In this document: positions 26,049-34,585 of the stretch, one piece after another
How positions within the stretch are numbered: the first letter of the stretch is position 1
Layout: every line of letters starts with the position of its first letter
NCBI GenBank assembly: GCA_031267825.1
Contig: JAIRYJ010000032.1
Coordinates: forward strand, 1 to 60,961
DNA: 60,961 bases
Direction of reading: 5' to 3'
Source of the DNA: Bifidobacteriaceae bacterium
GTDB taxonomy: Bacteria > Actinomycetota > Actinomycetes > Actinomycetales > WQXJ01
The notes under the pieces: model-generated
Seen by the model: the letters and a program-made list of their open reading frames with translations, nothing else
Databases searched by the model: none
What the model was told of the DNA's origin: nothing
Position numbers and translations under genes: made by a program

Positions 26049-27230
26049 TCACAGCCCCCTGATCCAAGCCCAAAAATCATCAAAACCGGCGCCGAATAGT
26101 TCAAGCAGAGTCTGCCCTGCGGCCGACGAATAAAGCGCCGCCGCTAGTGCTATCAAACCCGCCAGCACTAAAGCCGATAGTTGCAGGTTAGACACGCCTT
26201 GACGATACAACCGCGAAACACCTTTAGCGTCAACCAGTTTCCCGCCAACCCTAAGGCGAGTCAGAAAAGTCGAAGCCATGCCGGCCCGGCCTTTGTCGAG
26301 GAACTCCTGGACTGTCATGTGAGTTCCGACAGCCACAATTAGTTCAGCTTCTTTGTTGTCCGCGATCAGCATCGCGATGTCCTCCGAGGTACCAGCCAGC
26401 GGCAAGGTGACATACTCCAAACCAAGATCATCAAGCCGGGCAGCACCCGGCGCCCGGCCATCACAATAGGCGTGAACCACAAGTTCAGCACCAGATCTGA
26501 GGGCCAAATCGGAAACTGAATCCATATCTCCCACTATCATGGCGGGTTTCAACCCGGCTTCTAGGAGGGCATCGGCCCCACCGTCAACGGCTATTATGAC
26601 GGGCCGTTTCTCCCGCACAAAAGGACGCAGAATAGATAAGTCCTCGCGGTAATGGTAACCGCGCACAACGATCAGCGCCGCCCGCCCGGCGATAACAGTT
26701 TTGATTTGAGTCATAGGCTGACGTTCCAAGAACTGTTCTGATTCAAGTTCAAGATATTCCATGGTGTTGGCCGCGAAAGCCGCGATCTGTTCAGACAAGC
26801 CGGTGCGGGCTTGAGCTAGAGCGGCGGCAACCGTCTCAGCTGTTTCAACACAGCCACTAGCCACCAGGCTGCCGTTTTGCCAAACCTCACCGCTAACCGG
26901 ATCAACTTTGACTGGTCGGCCTTGAACCAGTTTCATAACGGCCGGCCCAAGTTCGTCAACTAGCGGTATTCCGGCGCTAACCACAATTTCCGGCCCCAGA
27001 TTCGGATACACGTCCGATGCCGACTTGGCGGCATTCAGCACCGCCGCCGGTCCGGCTGCCACCAGGGCCTCAGCCGCTAAACGGTCTAAGTCGCGATGAT
27101 CAATCACCGCCACCTCACCGGCCGCCAGCCTTTGTGTCAGCCGCTTAGTGCGCGGGTCAACCCGGGCTGGTCCCTCAATAGTTCCAGCCGCCGTCTTGGT
27201 GCGCTTATGTCTGAACGATGCGATTCTCAT
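26049..27230 (-). CDS. steA: SteA-like cytokinetic ring protein (thiamin pyrophosphokinase fold)
   Basis: 393 aa. The central part, GRAALIVVRGYHYREDLSILRPFVREKRPVIIAVDGGADALLEAGLKPAMIVGDMDSVSD, is the nucleotide-binding fold related to thiamin pyrophosphokinase that defines SteA (Rv1697). A C-terminal transmembrane helix (LSALVLAGLIALAAALY) fits its membrane-anchored divisome role. The ATG overlaps the recN TGA. The order recN-steA-steB is conserved across actinobacteria. Confidence 0.9.
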   Translation of the reverse strand: MRIASFRHKRTKTAAGTIEGPARVDPRTKRLTQRLAAGEVAVIDHRDLDRLAAEALVAAGPAAVLNAAKSASDVYPNLGPEIVVSAGIPLVDELGPAVMKLVQGRPVKVDPVSGEVWQNGSLVASGCVETAETVAAALAQARTGLSEQIAAFAANTMEYLELESEQFLERQPMTQIKTVIAGRAALIVVRGYHYREDLSILRPFVREKRPVIIAVDGGADALLEAGLKPAMIVGDMDSVSDLALRSGAELVVHAYCDGRAPGAARLDDLGLEYVTLPLAGTSEDIAMLIADNKEAELIVAVGTHMTVQEFLDKGRAGMASTFLTRLRVGGKLVDAKGVSRLYRQGVSNLQLSALVLAGLIALAAALYSSAAGQTLLELFGAGFDDFWAWIRGL

Positions 27231-28939
27231 TCTGGTGATGATTGTGCCACCCAGTCCCGGGCTAACAGCTCATCCGCGTGTTGCTGCGCGGCTACCGAAT
27301 CCTCTAGTCCGGCCAGCATCCGGGCCAGTTCGCTGCGCCGGGCGGAACCTTCAACAGCATTGGCTGAAGTGCCGTCCGGTCCTTTGGTGACCACAACATG
27401 ATGGTCAGCGGCAGCCGCGATCTGCGGCAAATGAGTCACCGCCAAGACTTGGTGGCTTTGGGCCAAGCGGGCTAAGCGTTCAGCCAAAGCCAGCGCGGCG
27501 GCCCCGCCAACACCCTGATCAACTTCATCGAAAACTAGAGTCAAATCGTCAACTTGGCTGGCGGGACTGGTTCGCTGACCGATCGCCGCGACCTCAAGTG
27601 CCAGCATGACGCGGGAAAGTTCACCGCCGGAAGCACCCCGGGCGAGCGGCCGCAGTGGCCCGCGGTGGGAAGTGAAACGAAAGTCGATCGCATCACCACC
27701 GGCCGGACCAAGTTCCGCTAACTGATCAACCGCCACCTCAAATTGGGCTTGAGCCATACCCAAGCCGCGCAGTTCAGCGGTGACGGCGGCGGCCAGCCGC
27801 TTGGCCGCCTGGCGGCGTTGTTCACTTAAGGCGGCGGCCGCCTGGTCACGTTCGGTTACCGCAGCCGCCGCTTCAGCCGCTAAACGCTGGCGGCGCTGCG
27901 GGCTGAAATCCAGTTCATCAAGGCGTTGACGGGCTGTTTCAGCCCATGTCAGAACGTCGTTAGCGGTCGGGCCGCACTTGCGTAGTAAAGCGCCCAGGGC
28001 GGCGCGCCGTTCTTGGAGTTGCGCCATCAAGCCCGGGTCAGATTCCAGAGTGTCACAGTATTGAGCCACCTCATTGGCCAGATCGGAAGCCAAATAGGCC
28101 AGTTCGCCGGCCCGCCCGGCGAAGGCCGCCAAGGCCGGGTCACGGGCCGCACCGGCCTCCAAAGCGCGCCGGGCCGCATCCAAGGCGGTCACCGCCCCAG
28201 GGTCCAGACCGCCACCTTGAGCCGGACCGGCCTCTTCTGGTCCGGCCAGGGCCTGCCCAGCGCTGACGGCGGCTTGCCGCAGATCCTCGGCGTTGGCCAA
28301 CCGCTCGATCCGGGCTGGTAGTTCAATTTCTTCGGCCGGTTGTGGGTTGACAGCGTCAATCTCGCGCAAGGCGCGCCGCAGCGCGTCACTTTCCCAAGCG
28401 GCCTGGCTGTCTTGCGAATCCAAACTTGCCAATTGAGCTAAAACCGTGGTGGCGGCATCGTACACTTGTTTGTATTGGCTGGTACTGATCGCGCCATAGC
28501 GGTCCAGCAAGTCACGCTGCTGGCGGGCTGATCGCAGCCGCAGCTGGTCAGCTTGCCCGTGGACGGCCACCAACTGACCAATTGAGGCGGTCAGAGCGGC
28601 CGACGGGACGGTCACACCACCAAGATGTGCCCGGGAACGCCCAGCTGGGTTGACCGTCCGGCTGACAACTAGCTCATCTCCTTCTAGGATGCCGCCCGCC
28701 TCGATCGCTTGGGCCGCCGCCGGATGGTCTTGAGGTAAGGCGAAAACGCCGCTGACTTGGGCCCGTTCACCGGCCACTAAGGCCGCATCGGTGCGCCCAC
28801 CAGCCAGCCAATTGAGCGCACCTAAGAGCATCGTTTTGCCGGCGCCGGTCTCCCCGGTAATGACAGTTAGGCCAGGTGGGAAATCAATCCGGGCATGGCG
28901 GATGACACCCAAGGCTGACAATTCAAGTTCGCGCAGCAT
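27227..28939 (-). CDS. recN: DNA repair protein RecN
   Basis: 570 aa SMC-like ATPase for double-strand break repair. The N terminus LRELELSALGVIRHARIDFPPGLTVITGETGAGKTMLLGAL contains Walker A. A coiled-coil middle follows. The C-terminal ABC signature GASGGELSRVMLALE and Walker B LTLVFDEVDQGVGG are intact. It starts next to the nadK stop and overlaps steA. Confidence 0.96.
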   Translation of the reverse strand: MLRELELSALGVIRHARIDFPPGLTVITGETGAGKTMLLGALNWLAGGRTDAALVAGERAQVSGVFALPQDHPAAAQAIEAGGILEGDELVVSRTVNPAGRSRAHLGGVTVPSAALTASIGQLVAVHGQADQLRLRSARQQRDLLDRYGAISTSQYKQVYDAATTVLAQLASLDSQDSQAAWESDALRRALREIDAVNPQPAEEIELPARIERLANAEDLRQAAVSAGQALAGPEEAGPAQGGGLDPGAVTALDAARRALEAGAARDPALAAFAGRAGELAYLASDLANEVAQYCDTLESDPGLMAQLQERRAALGALLRKCGPTANDVLTWAETARQRLDELDFSPQRRQRLAAEAAAAVTERDQAAAALSEQRRQAAKRLAAAVTAELRGLGMAQAQFEVAVDQLAELGPAGGDAIDFRFTSHRGPLRPLARGASGGELSRVMLALEVAAIGQRTSPASQVDDLTLVFDEVDQGVGGAAALALAERLARLAQSHQVLAVTHLPQIAAAADHHVVVTKGPDGTSANAVEGSARRSELARMLAGLEDSVAAQQHADELLARDWVAQSSPE

Positions 28940-29794
28940 TTAGGCCTCCAAACCGCCTTGCCGCCAGCCACGCACCGGTAGCGAAAACTTGCGCACCAAT
29001 TTGGCGCCGAATGGTGCGCTGCCGAAGCGCACCAAGTTGACAGATTGGGCACCGACTTTGGCTTCCATCCGGCCACCAACACCAAGCGGCGCGGTGCGTC
29101 GACCATCGCAGGTCGCCAAGGCGTCAAAGCGGGACCGGGGATCAATTTCGAGTGTCACAGTTGATTCTGGTGGCACCAGTAACGGGCGGTTGAACAAGGC
29201 GTGGGCCGCCAATGGGACCACTAACAGCGCGCTCAGACCGGGCCAGACGACCGGTCCGCCGCCAGAAAAGGCGTGCCCGGTTGATCCGGTTGGGGTCGCC
29301 ACCACAATGCCATCGCAGCCGAAGGCGGACAAGGCTTGGCCATCAACTGAGATCATGACTTCAACCATGCGCTCCGGTATGGCTTTTTCAACGGTTACCT
29401 CATTTAGAGCCCAGCTATGCCACAGTTCACCGTTCGGGTGGGTAACTCTAACTTCAAGGGTGGTGCGTGGCTCAACCCGGTAGTCGCCTGCCACTACCCG
29501 GTCAATCGCGGCCGGTAAATCGGCCGCCTCAGATTCGGCTAAGAAACCGAGGTGACCCAGGTTGACACCAAGCAAGGCAGTGCCTTGGCCGTAAACCAGT
29601 TCAGCGGCCCGCAGGAGTGAGCCATCACCACCTAGAACCAGCACCAAGTCAAGGTGTTCGCCGGTATAGGTTTCTGGCTCGCTGACAGCCCATCCGGCCG
29701 ATTCGAACCGTTTGCGGGCCATCAGCCGGACTCTCTCAGCGTCGCGTTCAGCTAGGTGAGCCATCAGCAGGACGTGTTTATCTGGTGCGGTCAT
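28940..29794 (-). CDS. nadK: NAD kinase
   Basis: 284 aa. LVLVLGGDGSLLRAAEL (GGDG nucleotide motif), LLGVNLGHLGFLAE, NEVTVEKA (NE motif) and CDGIVVATPTGSTGHAFSGGGPVV are the NAD kinase signatures. It makes NADP from NAD. The ATG overlaps the tlyA stop (ATGA), and recN follows immediately. Confidence 0.96.
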   Translation of the reverse strand: MTAPDKHVLLMAHLAERDAERVRLMARKRFESAGWAVSEPETYTGEHLDLVLVLGGDGSLLRAAELVYGQGTALLGVNLGHLGFLAESEAADLPAAIDRVVAGDYRVEPRTTLEVRVTHPNGELWHSWALNEVTVEKAIPERMVEVMISVDGQALSAFGCDGIVVATPTGSTGHAFSGGGPVVWPGLSALLVVPLAAHALFNRPLLVPPESTVTLEIDPRSRFDALATCDGRRTAPLGVGGRMEAKVGAQSVNLVRFGSAPFGAKLVRKFSLPVRGWRQGGLEA

Positions 29795-30711
29795 GGTGTC
29801 GCTCCGACTTGGTGCGTTACAGCGGCGGCCGGATCGGACCCGGCCTGACGGACGCCGGCGGCCGGATCAGACTCAGCCTGACGGACAGCGGCGGCCGGAT
29901 CAGACTCAGCCTCACGCACAGCGGCGGCCACAACCGAAGCCTCATCCAAACCGGTCTGTCCGGCCGCCAAATAACAGAAGAACTCAACGTTGCCGGACGG
30001 CCCGGGCAGGGGCGACCGGACAACATCTAGTGTTCCCAGCCCGGCCGCCCGGGCCGCCTGAGCCACGTTGATGACAGCTTCGGCCCGGGCTTGCCGGTCG
30101 CGGACCACTCCCCCGGCCGGCAGACGCTTCCGTCCAACTTCAAACTGCGGTTTAACCATCAGCAGAAACCGCCCATCAGCTTTGGTCAGATCGGCCAATA
30201 CGGGGATCACATTTGTCAACGAAATGAACGAAAGATCGGCTGTCACCAGGTCAGGTGGCGGATCAACCATCTGCCTAGTCAGATGACGGACATTGGTGCG
30301 GTCCATCACATGGATTCGCCGGTCGCGTTGTAAACGCCAAACAAGCTGGCCGTAACCGACATCAACCGCGTGAACCAGACTGGCGCCGCGGCGTAACAAC
30401 ACGTCGCAAAAACCGCCGGTTGAAGCGCCAGCGTCAAGGCAGACCAGTCCTTCAACCGCCACCGGGTTGCCCCGCTGAGCCAAGCGATCCAAGGCGCCAG
30501 CCAATTTGTGCGCCCCGCGTGAAGCGTAAGCGCGCTGGCCTGAATCAGCCGCCGCCACCAAGATCGCGGCCGACTCGGCCACCTGGGTGGCGGCCTTAGC
30601 GGCCGCCAAGCCGTTGACCCGTACCGCACCGGCGGCGATCAACTCAGCGGCGTGATCGCGTGACCGGGCTAAGCGGCGCCGCACTAATTCCTGGTCGAGG
30701 CGTCGCCTCAT
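29791..30711 (-). CDS. tlyA: TlyA-type rRNA 2'-O-methyltransferase
   Basis: 306 aa. An N-terminal S4 RNA-binding domain (RLDQELVRRRLARSRDHAAELIAAGAVRVNG) is followed by an FtsJ-like methyltransferase: DAGASTGGFCDVLLRRGA (SAM motif), VDVGYGQLVW and ADLSFISLTNVIP. TlyA methylates 16S and 23S rRNA cytidines and affects capreomycin sensitivity in mycobacteria. The C-terminal tail after residue 260 consists of about four 11-residue repeats (AVRQAESDPAA type, 33 bp, nucleotides 29818-29930), which is unusual. The start overlaps a short upstream ORF. Confidence 0.94.
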   Translation of the reverse strand: MRRRLDQELVRRRLARSRDHAAELIAAGAVRVNGLAAAKAATQVAESAAILVAAADSGQRAYASRGAHKLAGALDRLAQRGNPVAVEGLVCLDAGASTGGFCDVLLRRGASLVHAVDVGYGQLVWRLQRDRRIHVMDRTNVRHLTRQMVDPPPDLVTADLSFISLTNVIPVLADLTKADGRFLLMVKPQFEVGRKRLPAGGVVRDRQARAEAVINVAQAARAAGLGTLDVVRSPLPGPSGNVEFFCYLAAGQTGLDEASVVAAAVREAESDPAAAVRQAESDPAAGVRQAGSDPAAAVTHQVGATP

Positions 30712-30845
30712 TGTGTTGCCGCCCGCTCCATCAGCTCTTCAAGGCTCTCCAAGGCCGCCTCATAGGCGGCCACCTGGTCCGCTAAGGCCCCAGATTGGGC
30801 TTGACGGACCTGTTCGACTATTTCCTTAGCCTCCACGCCATCCAA
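30708..30845 (-). CDS. Short ORF translationally coupled to tlyA
   Basis: An open minus-strand frame ends with TGA at 30710-30708, overlapping the tlyA ATG as ATGA. It has no stop back to about 30885. The nearest start is TTG 30845 (45 aa) or GTG 30836. The peptide is acidic and helical: DGVEAKEIVEQVRQAQS, then VAAYEAALESLEELMERA. In M. tuberculosis a short unnamed gene (Rv1693) sits in exactly this place before tlyA, which supports a real gene. No strong ribosome site is seen. The function is unknown. Confidence 0.55.
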   Translation of the reverse strand: MDGVEAKEIVEQVRQAQSGALADQVAAYEAALESLEELMERAATQ

Positions 30846-30897
30846 CGCTACCCGAGTGGTCTTGGCCTTACGGCTGGGCGGCTATTAGCGGCCGACC

Positions 30898-32115
30898 TTA
30901 CCAAAGCTGGCGGCCGCAATTGGCGCAGAACTTGCTGCCGTTGGTTGGCTGGCCGCAGTCTGGGCAGAACTTGGGTCCAGGCCCTTGGCCGGGCCCGCCT
31001 GGAACCGGAGCCGCACCAGCGGGCGCGGGCGGCGGCGGGACTGGCACCAACGGCTGGCCTGGCGGTGGCTGGGCCGGTCCGCCCGGAGCGGCACCTGGAG
31101 CGGCACCCGGAGCGGTCGGCGCTGCTTGAGGCGGAACCAACGGTCCGCCGAATAGTCCGCCAGCCGCTCCGCCAGCGAAGCCAATGCCCATCATGCCGCC
31201 GGCCCCGCCGGCCGGATTTGAACCCGCCGCCTCTAAGGCGTCAGCCACAGTGCCGGCCACATAGCCGCGCTGGATTGGGCCATCAGACAGCATGGCACCT
31301 TTGTTGCGCAGGTTGATTAGCTGACGTGATTCATCGGTGTAGTTGACTGATTCGACAGCCACGTATTCGATCTGAATGCCCCGGCTTTGGGTCCAGTCAG
31401 CGTCCAACAGTTGTGCCATCGCCTGCGACAACAGATCCTGATGCTGTTGTACCGCGCTGACCCGGACGCCTTGGCCAGATAGCTGGGCGATCGCCGTGGT
31501 CAGTTTGGTCAAGAACTCAGACAAGAACTGGTCTTGGATGTCAGAGAAATTGACCCGTTGGGCGACTTTGTCGTAAACGTTGACGAAGAACAGCACCGGA
31601 TCGTTGATTTTGATTGAGAACGATCCGAAAGTCCGCAAGAACAGTTCAGCGTTATAGAAGTTGTCGAAATACTGGATCGGCTGTTTGGTGCCGAACTTGA
31701 TTCCTCTGATCTCCCGTTGGGTGATGAACAGGGCGCGTTGCTGCTGCGGGGTTGTGCCACCAAACTTGAAACGTTCCCAAGCTTCACGCAGCGAATCACC
31801 CCATTGCCCGCCAAAGACGGACGGCTGGGCCGAGTTGTCGACTGTGTAATAGCCCGCTTCGGCACTGACATCAACCACCGCACCACCGTCAACCAGCAGC
31901 AATGTCATGTTGGTTGGCACAACGATGCGTGAACCGTTGGAGATGATCCCTTCGGTGCCTCTGGTGTTGGAGCTGCGTGAATCTTGCCGTAAAGCTTGGC
32001 CCTGAATCAGCAACGTGTCTTGTTTCAGCAGGTCAGCCGGCACGCCGATGGCGTCAAGCCACTGATCTCCAAGTGTTCCGCCGGCCGCACCAAGCGCGGC
32101 TTTGATTAATCCCAT
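30898..32115 (-). CDS. SPFH-domain protein with C-terminal zinc ribbon
   Basis: 405 aa. The body (residues about 30-280) matches the YdjI-like SPFH/virion-core family: SNGSRIVVPTNMTLLLVDGGAVVDV, EPGYYTVDNSAQPSVFGGQ-like residues, and YFDNFYNAELFLRTFGSFSIKI. A Gly/Ala/Pro-rich linker leads to a C-terminal double CxxC ribbon (FCPDCGQPTNGSKFCANCGRQLW). Proteins of this kind act as membrane-associated scaffolds in stress responses. A GGAAAGG ribosome site precedes ATG 32115. Confidence 0.85.
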   Translation of the reverse strand: MGLIKAALGAAGGTLGDQWLDAIGVPADLLKQDTLLIQGQALRQDSRSSNTRGTEGIISNGSRIVVPTNMTLLLVDGGAVVDVSAEAGYYTVDNSAQPSVFGGQWGDSLREAWERFKFGGTTPQQQRALFITQREIRGIKFGTKQPIQYFDNFYNAELFLRTFGSFSIKINDPVLFFVNVYDKVAQRVNFSDIQDQFLSEFLTKLTTAIAQLSGQGVRVSAVQQHQDLLSQAMAQLLDADWTQSRGIQIEYVAVESVNYTDESRQLINLRNKGAMLSDGPIQRGYVAGTVADALEAAGSNPAGGAGGMMGIGFAGGAAGGLFGGPLVPPQAAPTAPGAAPGAAPGGPAQPPPGQPLVPVPPPPAPAGAAPVPGGPGQGPGPKFCPDCGQPTNGSKFCANCGRQLW

Positions 32116-32142
32116 TGATCCGCCTTTCCGAGGGACAAAAAC

Positions 32143-33591
32143 TCAATTCAAGCGTAGCCACTTGGCGATCCAGCGCTTAACCTTCGTCAGGTCATTCGGC
32201 ATGATGACTGATTGTTCGGTGGCTTGCTCAAGGCCCGCGAAGCGGGCCGGCAGCGGAGGCTTGAAACCGGTGGCCTGCTCAATCGCGTCAGCGAACTTGA
32301 AGGGTAAGGCTGTTTCTAGCACTATGACCGGCCCATCTATGGTAAATGTCTCAGCCACGTGGACGGCGTTGGCGGTGTGTGGGTCAATCAGAATCTGATA
32401 GTCCTGCCACCACCGCCGGATGACGGCTAAACGGTCGGCGTGGCTGGCGCTGCCGCTGATGAAACCGAAGCGTTCGCGTAGTCCAGCGAATTGTGGTGTC
32501 CAGCTAAGGTCAAAATATCCCTGTTGAGCCAGGGTGGGACCAAACAGTTCAGCCACCCGGGCGCCGTCGCGGCGCAACAAGTCGGCCACGAACCGCTCAA
32601 AGTTGGATGCTTTTGAAATGTCCATTGATGGGCTTGATGTGCGGTGCACAAGGTCCGCTTGGCGTGGCCGGTAGATGCCGTTGCGGAAGAATTCGTCTAG
32701 GACGTTGTTTTCGTTTGTCGCCAGTATCAGGTTGTCAATCGGTAGGCCCATTTCGCGGGCCACATGCCCGGCCAGGATGTTGCCAAAGTTACCGGTTGGG
32801 ACGGCGAATGAGACTGTCTCATGGCCGGAACGCAAATAGGCGGCGAAGTAGTAAACCACTTGGGCGGCTACCCGGCCCCAGTTGATTGAGTTGACCGCAC
32901 TGATATGGAAACGAGCTTTGAAAGCGGTGTCTAAGTTGATCGCTTTGACAAGGTCTTGGCAATCATCGAAGACGCCTTCGATTTCTAGATTGGTGATCGC
33001 CGGGTCATCGATTGTGAGCATTTGGGCGCGTTGGAAGGGTGTTACCCGTTTGTACGGTAGCAGCATGACTACTTTGATCCGCCGGCGACCCATCAAAGCG
33101 TGTTCGGCTGAGGAGCCGGTGTCACCAGATGTCGCACCAATTACGGTCATGGTGGTGTCGCGTTGGTCAAGTTCGTAGCTGAGCAGTTCGCCAAGTAACT
33201 GCATCGCGATGTCTTTGAATGAGGCTGTCGGCCCGTTGGAGAGGTGCGCTAGCCAGAAGCTGGTTTGTCCAATTGGTTGGAGCGGAACTATTGCCGGGTC
33301 GCCGAACTTTTCCGCCGTGTAAGCCTGGCGGGTCATTTGTCCGATGCTGTCCGGCGGGTATCCGTCAGCGAATAGTTCCAGCACCTGGCTTGCCAAGGCA
33401 CCATAGCCTTGGGTTTGGAGCAGGTCCCGCCAGGCATTGAGTTGTTCTGGGCTGACCCGGGGATAGTGCTCTGGGACATATAGCCCGCCGTCCGCGGCCA
33501 GGCCGGATAACAGAGCGTCGTTGAATGACACTGGACCGGTCCGGTATTGCTTGGGTGGGGCGGGCAGGGCTCTGGTTGAGACATATCGCAC
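32143..33591 (-). CDS. thrC: Threonine synthase
   Basis: 482 aa PLP enzyme converting O-phosphohomoserine to threonine, of the longer E. coli/yeast-like class. GLAADGGLYVPEHYP at the N terminus, SNGPTASFKDIAMQLLG with the PLP lysine, TSGDTGSSAEHAL, and FAVPTGNFGNILAG for phosphate binding are present. It starts at GTG 33591, 7 bases after TAGTCT on the minus strand, so it may be leaderless. It stands apart from other threonine genes. Confidence 0.95.
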   Translation of the reverse strand: MRYVSTRALPAPPKQYRTGPVSFNDALLSGLAADGGLYVPEHYPRVSPEQLNAWRDLLQTQGYGALASQVLELFADGYPPDSIGQMTRQAYTAEKFGDPAIVPLQPIGQTSFWLAHLSNGPTASFKDIAMQLLGELLSYELDQRDTTMTVIGATSGDTGSSAEHALMGRRRIKVVMLLPYKRVTPFQRAQMLTIDDPAITNLEIEGVFDDCQDLVKAINLDTAFKARFHISAVNSINWGRVAAQVVYYFAAYLRSGHETVSFAVPTGNFGNILAGHVAREMGLPIDNLILATNENNVLDEFFRNGIYRPRQADLVHRTSSPSMDISKASNFERFVADLLRRDGARVAELFGPTLAQQGYFDLSWTPQFAGLRERFGFISGSASHADRLAVIRRWWQDYQILIDPHTANAVHVAETFTIDGPVIVLETALPFKFADAIEQATGFKPPLPARFAGLEQATEQSVIMPNDLTKVKRWIAKWLRLN

Positions 33592-33598
33592 GAGCCCA

Positions 33599-33604
33599 AG
33601 ACTA
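33599..33604 (-). promoter_or_regulatory. Candidate leaderless -10 box of thrC
   Basis: TAGTCT on the minus strand ends 7 bases before the GTG start of thrC. No good -35 is visible. Confidence 0.4.
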
Positions 33605-33702
33605 GCTTCCGTAATGGGACGCTGGCCTGTGCCTAACGGCTTAGGACCGGTCTTTGAGTAAATTGGTTAGCGGTTAGCGGCTAATGATTTGAGCCGGGCG
33701 AT

Positions 33703-33744
33703 TCGTCTCCAAGGAGTCGCCTCCAACGATTCGCCTCCAACGAT
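33703..33744. repeat. Three tandem 14-bp repeats
   Basis: TCGTCTCCAAGGAG (33703-33716) is followed by two identical copies of TCGCCTCCAACGAT (33717-33730 and 33731-33744), ending 16 bases before the start of the NAD(P)-binding gene. It could be slippage or a multimeric operator. Another short duplication (GGTTAGC twice) lies at 33665-33678. Confidence 0.6.
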
Positions 33745-33760
33745 CTGTCAAGGGGAGCTA

Positions 33761-34405
33761 ATGACATTGATAACAGTCTTAGGCGGAACGGGTTATGCCG
33801 GGGCGGCCATTGTGGCCGAGGCGGCCAGCCGGGGTCTAACGGTCCGGGCGGTTGCCCGGCGGGCACCGGACAAGCCAGATAAACGGGTGGCGTATATCAC
33901 CGGGTCAGTCACGGAGCCGGTTTTCTTGGAAACCGTGGTAGCTGAGTCCGATTCGGTGATTTCCGCTTTGTCGCCCCGTGGTGTGATGCTTGGCCAGGTC
34001 AGGCGGGTCAATCAGGAGCTGGCCAGTTTGGCTGACCGGCTTGGTTTCCGCCTTGGTGTGATTTTGGGTGGTGGTTCACTGCGGGTCTATCCGGATGGGC
34101 CGTTGCTTTATGAATCACCGGATTTCCCGGCTGAAGTCAAGGCTGAATCGCTAGAGATGGCTGATGTGTTGGATGATTTGCGGGCAACACCAGTTGGGGT
34201 TGACTGGTTTGGTGTTTCACCGGCGGCTGGGTTTGGGGCTTTCGCGCCTGGACCGGCCTTGGGCCGGTACCGCGTCGGCGGTGATGTCTTGTTGAGCGAT
34301 CAGGCCGACGAGTCGTACATTTCGGCGCCTGATTTGGCTTTGGCTGTGATTGATGAGGTTGTCAGGCCGGCTCATCGCCGCCAGCGTTTCACGGTGGCTT
34401 ACTGA
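33761..34405 (+). CDS. NAD(P)-binding atypical short-chain reductase
   Basis: 214 aa from ATG 33761, with AGGGGAGC as ribosome site. The N-terminal LITVLGGTGYAGAAIVAEAASRGLTVRAVARR is an NAD(P)-binding Rossmann fold (GxxGxxG). VISALSPRG and the DVLLSDQADESYISAPDLALAVIDEV ending match small NmrA/SDR-like flavin or NADPH reductases (YwnB type). The substrate cannot be told. It is monocistronic, divergent from thrC. Confidence 0.85.
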   Translation: MTLITVLGGTGYAGAAIVAEAASRGLTVRAVARRAPDKPDKRVAYITGSVTEPVFLETVVAESDSVISALSPRGVMLGQVRRVNQELASLADRLGFRLGVILGGGSLRVYPDGPLLYESPDFPAEVKAESLEMADVLDDLRATPVGVDWFGVSPAAGFGAFAPGPALGRYRVGGDVLLSDQADESYISAPDLALAVIDEVVRPAHRRQRFTVAY

Positions 34406-34585
34406 CTGCCCCGGTTCAACGCCCGCCCGGCGCCCGGCCCCCGGATGGTCGGTTTGTCCTGTCCGCCAAGCCGGAGACTGCACCTTGGTGCAAACGGCCG
34501 CAAGCAAATGGTCATCAGGCTTGAGTCGGCTTATGGTCGTTATAGGTCAAGGCCCGGCTAGTGGCCGTATCCGGGGAAGGATTTG
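34406..34585 (+). promoter_or_regulatory. glpABC upstream region
   Basis: 180 bases upstream of glpA. TTGAGT (34521-34526) followed after 16 bases by TAGGTC, or a TATAGG box at 34541-34546, is the best promoter candidate. GGGGAAGG at 34573-34580 is the ribosome site. No CRP-like palindrome was seen. Confidence 0.35.
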
